Assembly: GCA_029204225.1 (NCBI GenBank)
Contig: CM055104.1
Coordinates: forward strand, 52,880,294 to 52,944,293
From: Diphasiastrum complanatum
Taxonomy: Eukaryota > Streptophyta > Lycopodiopsida > Lycopodiales > Lycopodiaceae
Reading direction: 5' to 3'
Length of the DNA stretch: 64,000 nt
In this document: piece by piece, positions 54,049-64,000 of the stretch
Position numbering within the stretch: position 1 is the stretch's first letter
Layout of the letters: each line of letters begins with the position of its first letter
Position numbers and translations under genes: made by a program
Notes under the pieces: model-generated
Seen by the model: the letters and a program-made list of their open reading frames with translations, nothing else
Databases searched by the model: none
Told to the model about the DNA's origin: nothing

Positions 54049-54811
54049 TCTCCATGCTTTGAAGAGGTGAGGGCGTATACATCAGATCATCAATGTTTTT
54101 GCTTGTAGGAACTCGGATTTGGGAGGGGGATTCAAACTCGTTGAAAAACAAGCAATCTGAGGACCCTAAGTGGATCAAATCAAGGCTGATCTGATCCAGC
54201 GGAGCTCTGTATGGACAGAGAACTCACATGTGTGAAAGCAGCCCTCATTAATGAGTGCTACTTCTCAAGGAATGATCCAAATTTTATGCTCTATAGCTTG
54301 TTGGATAGGTATTGAAGAGTAGAATGTGTTGCTCTTGTTTCTAAATCAATCTGATTTGTTTTTTTTGAAGAGTTTTAGGCAATCAGAGAGTTTGAGAGGG
54401 TAACTCATGGGATATGCCAAAGTGAGCACACATCTGTCTTTTTCACCATTTTCATCAGTTTTCACTATCAATCAAGTAAAATTGGATAGAAGTGAGTATT
54501 CTGAGGTCTTAGACTTTTCATTTCACACATATTACTATGTTTGAGTTGAAAGTAAGATCCTAGAGAGTCTATCAGTACTTTGAAACTCGCGGAAGAGATA
54601 GATTTCTTGCTTGCATGTGCTTCTTTTTTTGTGACTGAGCAAGATCCAAATTCAAAATAGATTGATTTTCTATATTGAGAATTTGTTCTCACATCTGTTG
54701 CTAGATTTCATAGGGTGGATCAACATCTGTGTTAGATCCTAGATTGAGATAGCAAGCAACATCCTTTCAACTCCATTTTTTTTATCATTACTAGAATTTC
54801 TCACCAAGAAG

Positions 54812-55830
54812 ATGTCTTCATCTGGTTCACATTTCTTAGAGCTCAGTGAGAGATTAACATCTTCCAATTATGCAATGTGGAAGATCAAAATGGAATCATT
54901 GTTGATTTTACAGTATGTAATGGATATTGTGAGTGGAGTTGAAGAAGAACCTGCTACACCTAATGAGGCTGCAACATTCCACAAAAGAACCAGAATTGCC
55001 CTTCATTTTATAAAAGTGAATGTTACTAATGAAGTGTTAAGAGAGATCAGTACATGCACCATTGCCAAGGAAGCTTGGGATACTCTAAAGACAATCTATG
55101 AAATCAAAAATACTTATAGATTGCTTACACTTAGAAACCAAATATTTCTAAGTTATCAGAGAGTAGATGAGAGTGCTTCATCATATGTCATGAGAGTTAA
55201 GGATCTTCATCAAGAGATAGCTAGTATTGGTGATGCTCTTAAGAACACTGAACTTGTTCAAGTAGTCCTAAATGGACTTAGAGATGAATATGACAATATT
55301 GTGCAGACTTATGCTGTCAAGGAGGCCTTTCATCCTTGGAGACACTACAAGGTGTTCTCATTGCTGAAGAAAGCAGGCAAGAGAACAAGATGCTGAGGAT
55401 CAACAAACTTTCATTGAAAGATGGTGGAGATGACAAAGCACTCTTCATCAGAGACAAGTCAAGAGGCAAGGGCAAAGGACAACAACACTTCAAGAAGGAC
55501 AAAGCCAAAGAAGGTGGTGAGGATCAGTCCTCACAAGCTACAACATCCAGTGGCAAGAAGAAGTTGTCAAAGATCAAGTGTTTTTTTTGTGGCCAGAAAG
55601 GACACTATGCATCAAATTGTTTCAAGAAGAAGAACCAATCTAAGCATGCTAACCTTACTAATGAGGATGAGTGTGAGGGTGTAGAGAGTGAAAGAGATGA
55701 TTCACTAATGATGTCTACTTTTTCATCTTTTCCTTTTAAGAATGAAGAAGTTTGGTGGATAGATAGTGGGGCTAGTTCCAATATGTCTAGTTCTAGGAAG
55801 TCTTCATTAATCTCATGCCATATCTAGGTG
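54812..55830 (+). pseudogene. copia-G gag and protease start
   Basis: From ATG at 54,812: FLELSERLTSSNYAMWKIKM, VEEEPATPNEAATFHKRTRI, AKEAWDTLKTIYEIKNTYRL, SYVMRVKDLHQEIASIGDAL and LVQVVLNGLRDEYDNIVQTY. A frameshift near 55,335 moves the frame to one containing a Lys-rich linker, the zinc knuckle CFFCGQKGHYASNCFKKK (about 55,578-55,631) and protease EEVWWIDSGASSNMSSSRKS. The usual SHM is SNM and the frame breaks after it. The 5' leader from 54,049 to 54,811 is non-coding and includes TCACATGTGTGA at 54,224-54,235. Confidence 0.9.
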
Positions 55831-57351
55831 CAAAAAGATCAATCTATACTGCTAATGATGTTTAGTGTAGGATTGAAGGAATAGGAAGCATTCCATTGCA
55901 TGCATCATCATCAAATCCTTTTTGCTTGCATGATGTACTGTATGTACCTAGATTGACCAAGAATCTCATTAGTGTAGGATAGTTGTTTGATAGAATCAGA
56001 TGTCAAGTTTCAAGTTGACAAGTGTATAATCTCAAGAGAAAATGAAGTTGTTGCTAGAGGATCTAGAACTAGTAAGTTGTACAAACTAGATTCTAGGGAG
56101 AGTGCTAACATTTCAAATATTGCTTATGAGACCAAGGTTCTATAGGAGGATCTGTGGCACAAGAGATTGTATCATCCCAGTTTCAAAGCCATGCAATCTA
56201 TGGTCAAAGAAGGAAAAGTTGTTGGTCTACCAAAGACACTGTCAAAGGAGCTTCTACCTTGTGAAGCTTGTGTGCTGGCAAAGTCACACAAAAGACCTTT
56301 TCTTAGATCAAGTATCAAGACAAAGCAACCATTTGAACTTGTACACTCTCATGTTCATTTCTCATCAACTAAGAGCAAAGGAGGAGCCAACTGCTTTCTC
56401 TTTTGTAGATGATTATACAATCAAATTAAAAGCTTTAAGAAGTGATAGTGAAGGAGAGTACACTTCCAATAAGTTTAAAGACTTTTGTGAGAGAAATGGT
56501 ATTCAAAGAGAGTTTTCTTGTTCATATACTCCTCAGCAAAATGGAGTTGCTGAGAGAGAAAAGAGAACTTTGTGTGAATGTGCAAAAGCCATTAGGCTGG
56601 AAGCTTCTCTGCCTAAAGAATTTTGGGGAGAGGCAGTTGCATGTGGAAACTATCTTTGTAATAGGCTTCCAAATCTTGCAATAGGAGGAAAGACACCATT
56701 TGAGATGTTGTATAAGAAAAAGCCTAAGGTAGATCATCTTAGGATTTTTGGCTGTGTATGCTTTGTGCATGTACCTATAGAAATTAGAAAGAAGGAACAT
56801 CCTATTGCAGTGAAAGGAATTTTTGTAGGTTATGCATCTACTAAAAAAGCATACAAGATTTATATGCCCTCTACTGACAAGAATGTTGTTAGTAGAGATG
56901 TGATCTTCCATAAAGATCAGAAGTTTAACTTGGATGACGCACAGATCAAGGAGACTCATGCAAGATCTACAATCATCAATCTTGATGTTGTTCAAGAAGA
57001 GGTGAGGCCGAGGCTTGAGGAGAAGCAAATTCAAGCTACCACACCAAGAATATCTACACGAGCAAGATCTGAGCCAAGGAGGCTCACTTATGATGAAGAA
57101 GGAAGGCAAGTGGAAGGTGAAACTTCCTATCATGCACTTTTTATATCAGATGAAGAGCCTAAGGATGTCCAAGAAGCTTTTCAATCCAAGGAGTGGGTTG
57201 AAGCAATGACCCAAGAATTTGAAGCCTTGATATCAAATAACACATGGGAGCTTGTAGAGCCACCAAACAACATGCATGTGATTAGATGTAAGTGGGTATT
57301 CAGAATCAAGTATAATCATGATGGATGAATCAATAAGTATAAAGCAAGACT
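55831..57351 (+). pseudogene. copia-G integrase and RT start
   Basis: Pre-integrase (FKAMQSMVKEGKVVGLPKTL, CEACVLAKSHKRPFLRS) and integrase are in different frames. The long frame from about 56,400 gives SFVDDYTIKLKALRSDSEGE, YTPQQNGVAEREKRTLCECA, FWGEAVACGNYLCNRLPNLA and on to the RT start SKEWVEAMTQEFEALISNNT and CKWVFRIKYNHDG. Compared with copia-E, about 90 bp are missing between FVDDYT and IKALRSD. A stop at 57,326-57,328 and a switch to another copia lineage at about 57,352 end it. RT catalytic core, RNase H and 3' LTR are absent. Confidence 0.88.
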
Positions 57352-58095
57352 TTCGATATACTATTTCTGATGAGAATTCCAATGAAATCCTTTCTGCACA
57401 TAGAGAAGAAAATTTATACATCCTAAGTCATGATCATGCACTCTCTGTGAGTAACTATGATGCTCATGTTTGGCATCAAAGACTAGGTCATTTAAATATG
57501 CGTTCAATCTTATACATGCATCATAACAAATTGGTCAAGGATATGAATATCAATGCTGTTACTACAGCTAATCAGATTGTCTGTGAAAATTAGCCTAGAA
57601 CAAAATTTCCAAGAGGACAAGCCAGGAGAGCGAAGTCCATTCTATCACTAATTCACAGTGACTTATGTGGTCCCATGAGCATACCCTCTTTGGGTCAAAC
57701 TCTATATTTCATCACATTTATTGATGACTTCTCCAAATTCACCAGAATCATGTTCATAAAGAACAAGTCAGAAGCATTCAATTGCTTCAAAGAATTCAAG
57801 AAATATGTTGAGAATCAGACTGGTCAGAGGATCAAGGCCCTGCAGTCTGATTCAGGGGGAGAGTACCTATCAAATGAAATGGCGGACTACTTATCATCAT
57901 GCGGCATGCACCATCAGTTCACAGCCAGCTACACTCCACAACACAATGGCGTAGCTGAGCGAAAGGACCGAACACTATTGGAAGCTGCACGATCCATGAC
58001 TGTCAACTACTTAAAAATTTTTGGGCTGAAGCAATTTCTACGGCCTGCTATCTGCAAAATCATTCTAGTGTTGGGGGTATTCCCAACAAAGTGTA
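57352..58095 (+). pseudogene. copia-H integrase fragment
   Basis: A different copia lineage: VSNYDAHVWHQRLGHLNMRS (pre-integrase), a stop at about 57,591, then SIPSLGQTLYFITFIDDFSK, FTRIMFIKNKSEAFNCFKEF, ALQSDSGGEYLSNEMADYLS and YTPQHNGVAERKDRTLLEAA with the D,D,E residues in place. A frameshift near 58,015 moves the end to FWAEAISTACYLQNHS. It ends at 58,095 without RT. Confidence 0.87.
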
Positions 58096-58856
58096 AATAA
58101 ATAAAATTATCCAATAAAATGTGTTGCAAGGGCATGGCATCCTGCATGTATAAGCCCATGGCCCAATGAGCACACAAGTAAAGTTGTAAATAAAATAATA
58201 GACTTGGGCCCTTTGTAATTAAATAATGTAACAACACATGTATCTTTACCTTCATTTTTTTCATGACGTGCACAGGTTTTTTGCTATATGAAAACACCAT
58301 GATAGACATTAATGTGCGTGCTAAATTTATTTGTAGTTTTTTTTATTGATACAATTAAATTATTAATATCAAATCAAGATGTAAGTCAAATCATTTATTA
58401 ATCCAGCAATTTAAAGTTTGGTTGATTTGTGCATGAGTGTTTTTACTCACGAAAGTCTACAGATTAGCAATCAAATAAAATCAAGTCGTTAAAGTGGGTA
58501 CCTCATCACTACGTGCGTACTCGGCCTCTATGACAAGACTTTCAAGTTTATCGTTTTCTTGCACTTTTCGAAGTTTAATTAAAAAACATTTACTCAAAGT
58601 CAATTGTGATGTCTCATAGTATAGAACTATATTCAAATTGGACCTGCGTTTTTCTTTACATACTTTTTATTAAGACTGAATGGAGACGAGTACCCAAAGG
58701 TATATGTCTTCTTCTTCTCATTGATAGTTGGCTCCTGGAAAACTTAGAGGTGTGATTCATGAATATTGTTCTTGACTATGTCATTTATTTTTTGCTTTTT
58801 CGACGGCTTGTGGCTATAATCTTGTAATCCATCGAACTCTCCGCTAAACCACATTC
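58096..58856. other. No recognised feature
   Basis: AT-rich DNA with no useful frame or repeat. Confidence 0.45.
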
Positions 58857-60522
58857 TCACTTTCTGTAAATTGGAAAGGAATATTGCTGATCCAAAAAAT
58901 ATTTTGCTAGAAAAAATTTGTCGTATAGTTTTTGACCATCTCGATCTTTCTTTTTTGGAACTCGAAAGATCTGATCATACATGAGACTATCAATCATGGG
59001 ACAGCTAGAATATCCACAAGAGAGTGCACTTTCATTCGACCTCACCACCACTTTATCTTTGGATAAAATTTGTGAAGACGAACCTTCACAACTTAGCCTC
59101 TTACTTTTTTCACTAGCAAGAAATTGTTGTAGGAGTGGCTTGAACTCCTATGACATGTTCAAGAAAGTCAATCATAGTTGTGTTGTTCAATTCTTCCATG
59201 GCGACGAGATCTTGTACAATTTACAAACAACCATTGGTGAAACATAAATTGTAGTTTGAATGGATCATTATTGTCTAATCACTCTTGAACAAAGGAGCAA
59301 TTATGTTGTGACCAAATGTCCAATAATAGCTTCAAATGTAAAAACTAAAATCTTTTCAAAAAATACTTGTACTTATTTTGTCTGTTAGTAGAATGAAACG
59401 GGCTAATTGTAAATTACATTATATCTAAATGTGACTAGCTTGTAGATTGCCAAACCATTGATACTTGCTTTATCGGTCCATCTTTTTCTATTCTCCTGGC
59501 ATCAATGATTCTCCAATTACGAGGAATAGTGATACAACAATTCCGGTCCCTCCATACACTTTCTTCCAATAGCACTTTCCATTGATTTCTTTATCTTTGA
59601 TGAGACCACAACATTGCTAATCGTACACACATCTTTTCAATATCCACCTCTCTCACTATGGCATGGTGAAACTCATGGATATCATCCATGTTTTGATTGT
59701 ATTGCACAAGAACAACATCATTCTCCTCAAGCCATGGAGGCACACATCTAGAAAACTCTAGATTTAACAATCTCTTTCTAATATTGAGGTCCTTTGTTTC
59801 ATATGCTATCAAATTTTATCCTTGTGATAATGGTATTAACTTATGCGGTAGAGATTTGATCGGTCTTATACAATCCCAACTAAAAGGAAAACATGTTTTG
59901 TGTAACACAATCATTCCAGTTACAGTATCAATCACTAATTTCTCTACCTCGTCTTCAATGACTATGTGTTTTTTGTAATACTCCGCAGAAGAAAAAAAAA
60001 CATAATTTGTCTATCATGTTGAATACTAAAGAAGGATGTAATATATGCTTTCCAATGACCTACACCAAAGTTCATTGAGATGATAGCATCTGCTTTGACA
60101 ACTACATGATCACCTACTGCATACACGTCGTCTTTGAAGTAGACTTTTTTGTAGATCGTGACCCGTCCAAATTGCATCTTGTGTCTTTCAACACACCAAT
60201 AATGCACCACATAAAGAGCTTTTTCTTTTCTAAAAGCTCGATATTGTTTTTTCATCTTTGTAATTGCAATTCCTTTTTCTTCCAAAAGTCTCTCGCATGC
60301 AGAGTGACCATTGTATGTGGTGATATGATATCTCCATATCTCTTTTGCTTTTGAAATCAATGACACTTCTAAAATTCCTCGTTCACACCATGTGGAGCAT
60401 GTACTTGATTGAACATACCCATCTAGAAGAGTAAGACAATGATGAAGTGTTGTAGGGCTTGTGGATCCCAAGGCAAACCTAACCCTAGTTAATAAGTGAA
60501 AGGGATTTGGCCACATAGTCAT
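58857..60522 (-). pseudogene. Unrecognised multi-block coding region, weakly BAH-like
   Basis: Minus-strand blocks in order: 60,522-59,962 (186 codons, starting MTMWPNPFHLLTRVRFALGS and including KKQYRAFRKEKALYVVHYWC, KVYFKDDVYAVGDHVVVKAD and GVGHWKAYITSFFSIQHDRQ); after a stop a continuation with HIVIEDEVEKLVIDTVTGMI and CFPFSWDCIRPIKSLP; 59,812-59,591 (LEFSRCVPPWLEENDVVLVQ, IHEFHHAIVREVDIEKMCVR); and 59,051-58,857 (DSLMYDQIFRVPKKKDRDGQ). The Tyr-x-Val-Gly-Asp-x-Val-x-Val segment with a following Trp-x-Ala-x-Ile recalls BAH domains, but I am not sure. No retroelement motif is present. It could be a decayed host gene, or a captured one beside gypsy-E. Confidence 0.35.
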
Positions 60523-60559
60523 TTGATAATTAGAAAGTCAATAAAAGGACTTTAGGTCT

Positions 60560-61155
60560 TTTTGCGGGACTTTTAATGTCGTAGGGCCTAAATGTCAAGT
60601 TAGTAAATAAATTTGGGTTTCCCTCCAATAGTTCCCACTCTTTTTTAAATTTGAATAATTAGGGAGGCAAAAATGGACCAATAGGATTCAGAGACCAGGG
60701 TCCTCCTCTCTACAATAAAAAGGGACCAACTCGAGTTCCTACACATGTACATATCTTCATTTCAATATAGCAGATTGGTTTTCTTGTGAAATGGATTTAT
60801 GAATGTCCTTGCTCTCTCTCACTTTTCCTCCATCTCTCATGCTATTATTGAGTTTTGCTAATTGTTGAATCTGATTGTTATTGGATTGCGTGTTTTTATA
60901 CTTTTTATGAGAGAGAAAGGGAGAGAGAGAAAGAGTAAACTATCTCTATTGTGGATCTATTGTTAATGGATGTAGTGTTGATGCTTAGGGTTAATGGATG
61001 TTTAGTTAGATTTGGATCTTCCATTCATGCTGAAATCTGAACTATATTATCGCTCTCATGGGAACGAATCTATGCATGACAACTAACTTCATCTCCTTGA
61101 TGCTAGATTGATTAAATCTTGGGTTGAGAATAGGCAAGAAAAGAAACCCACTACA
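60560..61155 (+). repeat. gypsy-E 5' LTR
   Basis: Ends CTACA five bases before a tRNA-Asp-type primer-binding site, and shares blocks with the minus-strand LTR fragment at 6,601-6,850. A GA-rich tract lies at 60,910-60,945. The left end is uncertain: homology can be followed only to about 60,630, and 60,523-60,640 has no marker. Confidence 0.65.
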
Positions 61156-61159
61156 ATTT

Positions 61160-61178
61160 TGGCGTTGTTGCCAAGGAG
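61160..61178 (+). promoter_or_regulatory. gypsy-E primer-binding site (tRNA-Asp type)
   Basis: TGGCGTTGTTGCCAAGGAG resembles TGGCGCCGTTGCCGGGGA, the site complementary to the 3' end of plant tRNA-Asp used by many Tat/Athila-type gypsy elements, with four or five changes. Confidence 0.7.
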
Positions 61179-62375
61179 CTACGCCAATTTTTCAGTTTGC
61201 AGCATGCTTGTTGGATATGGTTAGCTTGCATTAGGCATCTTGTCGTGGCATGAATAGTGTTAAATCTGCATTTAGGGCTAGTTTGGGAGTGATTTTGCCT
61301 AATTTGAGTGGATTTGCTTGTTTGAAATCTAATCTGATTGTGAAACAGGAAAATCTATTCAGAACATCAATCTTAAGATCCATTTGGATCTGCGATATAA
61401 AAAAAAACAACAAAAATCGATCAAATCTATCAGATTTTGGTCAAAAGGAGGCAAAAATCATCATCAGAGCAGATAACTTTTTGCCCTCTTTCAAAAAACA
61501 TCCGCTGAGTTGTAGGCACCTTCAATTTTGATCATAGAACCTTCAGTTTGGAGGGCGAACAATCTTTCCCAGCAAATTTCTAGAAACATCAAAAAAACCA
61601 TCAAAAAACACCAAAAAAATTTCGAAACCTTAAAAAATATAAGAAAAGAACCTTCGCTCGATTCTATGCATAGGTGTGATTCAGATCTATTTACTGCTAG
61701 GTCGACAAAGAATAATCCTAGAAATAGAAGGTTTGTCAGAAGATCAGTTGTCATATTGTCATATTTTTGCCAAAAAAGTCTCTTTTTTGCAAAAATACCA
61801 GTATTACTCTTGATTCTTTGCCAGAACCTTTGCCGAGTTTTCAGATCATTCTATTTATAGTAAAATACTATTTTTGAATCCGACGAACATTCATCCTATC
61901 CAGATTATAGAAAATATCTATTTTTACCCTCGCCAAACTATAGAAACTGTGTTTTTGTGTGCCAGAAATCTTCGTCAGTTTTACGCTAGCTTTATATGTG
62001 TCAGATTCTAAGTCTGAGAGTTCAGCGAAGGTTATTTCCATAGAATTTGTCAAAAAAACCTGATTAGAGAGTATTTTTTTTCAAAAATAGCACTGTTGAA
62101 CCTTCGCCGAGTGAATCTTCACCTAGGGAATCTTCATCAGTTCTATTTTTTAGGTTCTGATTTTTCATATATTGGGTCAAATCTGATATGATTTGATTTT
62201 GATTTTGAGAATCTTTCATTTTTGAGAAGTATCGATTGGTTAAATTTTGGAATCTTTTTTATGATATAGGAATTTGATTCTTGTCAAGTGGAAGAGATCT
62301 AGCAAATCTGATCTGAGATAGTTTTGATGAAAATCTAGATCCAATCTCATTGTCTACTTGATTTAGTCTGTAAGG
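61179..62375 (+). other. gypsy-E leader
   Basis: A 1.2-kb non-coding leader with repeated ACCTTCGC, CCTTCGCCGAG and TTCGTCAG words and runs of A. Long leaders before gag are usual in this group. Confidence 0.5.
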
Positions 62376-64000
62376 ATGGTTGCCCCTAGAGCTACTCCTG
62401 GAGGTGCTCCTCAAGAAGTCAATCCAATTATTGTTAGAATAGCACCCCGTTTGGATCTATCCAAATACAGTGGATTAACAGATCCAGTTAGATTTCTTCA
62501 AATCTATTCTGAATTTTGTGAAGTCTATGGCAAAAATTTTTCCCAAGATAAAGTTTAGCTTTTTCCTATGAACTTAAGAGGCGCAACACAAGCTTGGTAC
62601 TATAATCAAGATGAAACTGAGCGTACAAATTGGAAGACTGTTAAAAGAGCCCTTATCACATGGTTAAAACCTCGGAAGTTTATGGAAGACCCTTTCCTAT
62701 TTTCAAGTAAAATTAAATTGGGAAAGCGAAAAATGGTACAACATTACATTGAACGGGTAAAACGCCTCAGATCTGAGTGCGAACATGAGCTGATTAACGA
62801 AAATGCCATGATTATGTGATTTTTGTCAGATTTACCTAAAAGGATCAGACGTGAGCTGAAATGCCGTAATGAGTACGCACTTTTGCAAAATGCTATGGAT
62901 GATCAAATTCGGGAGGTGGATGAAGATTCAAACAATGAGCCGAATATTAGTATGTTGCCTTATACAACAGGACAGACCACTACGACATCCACCACTATTG
63001 CATCGACGAATGTCAACGCTACTGCAGAAACGGATGGAAAAGTTGTAGTCGCAATTTGATAAGAAGATCAAAGCATTGAAAAATCTCCATGGACAAGCGA
63101 ACAAGGAACCTGAGAAGTTTGCGAAGACTTTTTCTACCAGGGGAAATTTTTGGTGTTCTTGGATAATCTACTCTTGGATACCCGGAACGGTTAGCCTTAC
63201 CTACCCCACCAAAGCACCCCACTCCTCCTGCCAATTTGATGGAACCAAAACCTTAGAGAAGTCCCGAGCAATGGAACTATGGTAATGATCAAGAAGGTGG
63301 ATCTTCAGACCAATATGCTATTTATGCTGTCGTGCGACAACAAGCATCTAGAAACTGGACCAGAGCACCACTTGGATGTTTTGCATGTAGAGAAAATCAC
63401 AGAGTTGCAGAATGTCCAAATAAAAAAAAATTGTACAATTCTGTCGTGACTGTGGTTATGGGCATTGCTATAAGGAGTGTCCAGCAAAACCGAAGCCCAC
63501 CACCGGCTACAGCTCTTGTAAATTTGATAACAATCAAGCAAAGACCAGAAGCTTAGAATAAATCAAGTGTACCCTTGATGTGGACACCAGAGCACAGAAG
63601 CAGAAAGAATCGGTAGCAGATCCAGTACCTGCTGATTCTATACCATTAACAGATATACCAACAATTATTAGATTCTATCCAAGTCTTCATGCAGAAAAAA
63701 AAAGATATCAGGATATGAGGCAGTGGATTAAACATCTGCAAGAAGAAGAGGAGCTTGAAGCTGTTAGAGCAACAACCGAAAGTCATTCTTCACCATTGTA
63801 GTCATCAAAAAATTCACATACAAATATGAATGCTCAGTTGCATCATCATGAAAAACCCTTCAAAATGACTGGATCAGAAATACCGCAAACAGAACTGCTC
63901 ATGAATATTTTGTCTAGTAAGATCAATATTTCATTGGAAGAGTTCCTGAAGTTGGTGCCAAAAACAAAAGAAGTATTAGCGCAAAAGTTAACTCAAGTTG
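62376..64000 (+). pseudogene. gypsy-E gag (partial, continues past the window)
   Basis: From ATG at 62,376 the frame encodes RLDLSKYSGLTDPVRFLQIY, then after an in-frame TAG (62,556-62,558) RGATQAWYYNQDETERTNWK, WLKPRKFMEDPFLFSSKIKL and VQHYIERVKRLRSECEHELI, and after an in-frame TGA (62,817-62,819) SDLPKRIRRELKCRNEYALL to a stop at 63,057. This is a Retrotrans_gag domain. Further right, frames shift and two CCHC-like knuckles appear: CFACRENHRVAEC (about 63,380) and Cys-Arg-Asp-Cys-Gly-Tyr-Gly-His-Cys-Tyr-Lys-Glu-Cys (about 63,440-63,482). A last frame at 63,580-63,801 has ADSIPLTDIPTIIRFYPSLH. The protease and RT, if present, lie beyond the window. Confidence 0.85.

Overview
This window looks like nuclear DNA of a land plant. 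It is AT-rich and carries Ty1/copia and Ty3/gypsy LTR retrotransposons with tRNA-type primer-binding sites, CACTA (En/Spm) DNA transposons with TNP2 and TnpA-like genes, GT-AG introns and long (AG)n microsatellites. I find no rRNA or tRNA gene and no convincing intact host gene. Almost everything recognisable is a transposable element, often nested in another. The species cannot be named from this sequence alone.

Layout. 1-870: nothing recognised. 1,045-6,440: decayed copia-A (+) whose integrase is split by an internally deleted copia-B with two LTRs (1,498-4,448). 6,600-10,560: gypsy-A (-). 10,871-about 20,050: copia-C (-), split inside gag by CACTA-1 (12,821-19,319), which has a 3-bp AAG target duplication, palindromic subterminal repeats and one spliced TnpA-like gene. 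20,070-21,000: gypsy-B fragments (+). 21,237-about 26,240: CACTA-2, with a TnpA-like pseudogene (-) diverging from a TNP2 pseudogene (+). 28,277-31,430: copia-D and copia-E remnants (+). 31,700-32,990: a second TNP2 pseudogene (-). 34,521-40,380: near-intact young copia-F (-), with 653-bp LTRs that look identical and a GGATT target duplication. 40,381-45,980: low-information DNA with a 27-G run and a histone H3-like fragment. 45,985-47,194: copia-I gag/protease (-). 47,195-53,368: older gypsy-C whose LTR holds the gag-only gypsy-D (48,221-52,620, GGTGC target duplication). 53,369-57,351: copia-G (+), with a CATGCA-rich LTR. 57,352-58,095: copia-H integrase fragment. 58,857-60,522: unrecognised minus-strand coding region. 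60,560-64,000: 5' end of gypsy-E (+), the same family as gypsy-A.

How the parts work together. The most informative part is the CACTA pair. CACTA-1 and CACTA-2 encode related TnpA-like proteins with a conserved exon structure (the second exon is exactly 108 bp, phase 0, in both), yet their subterminal repeats differ: GTGGATAATCCAC-type palindromes in CACTA-1 and GACGTCC-type motifs in CACTA-2. CACTA-1 also has the terminal motif upstream of its own TnpA gene, which suggests autoregulation. CACTA-1 has no TNP2, so it would need a transposase from elsewhere; the two TNP2 copies here are broken. Nesting gives relative ages: copia-C is older than CACTA-1, copia-A older than copia-B, copia-I older than gypsy-C older than gypsy-D, and copia-F is the youngest datable insertion.
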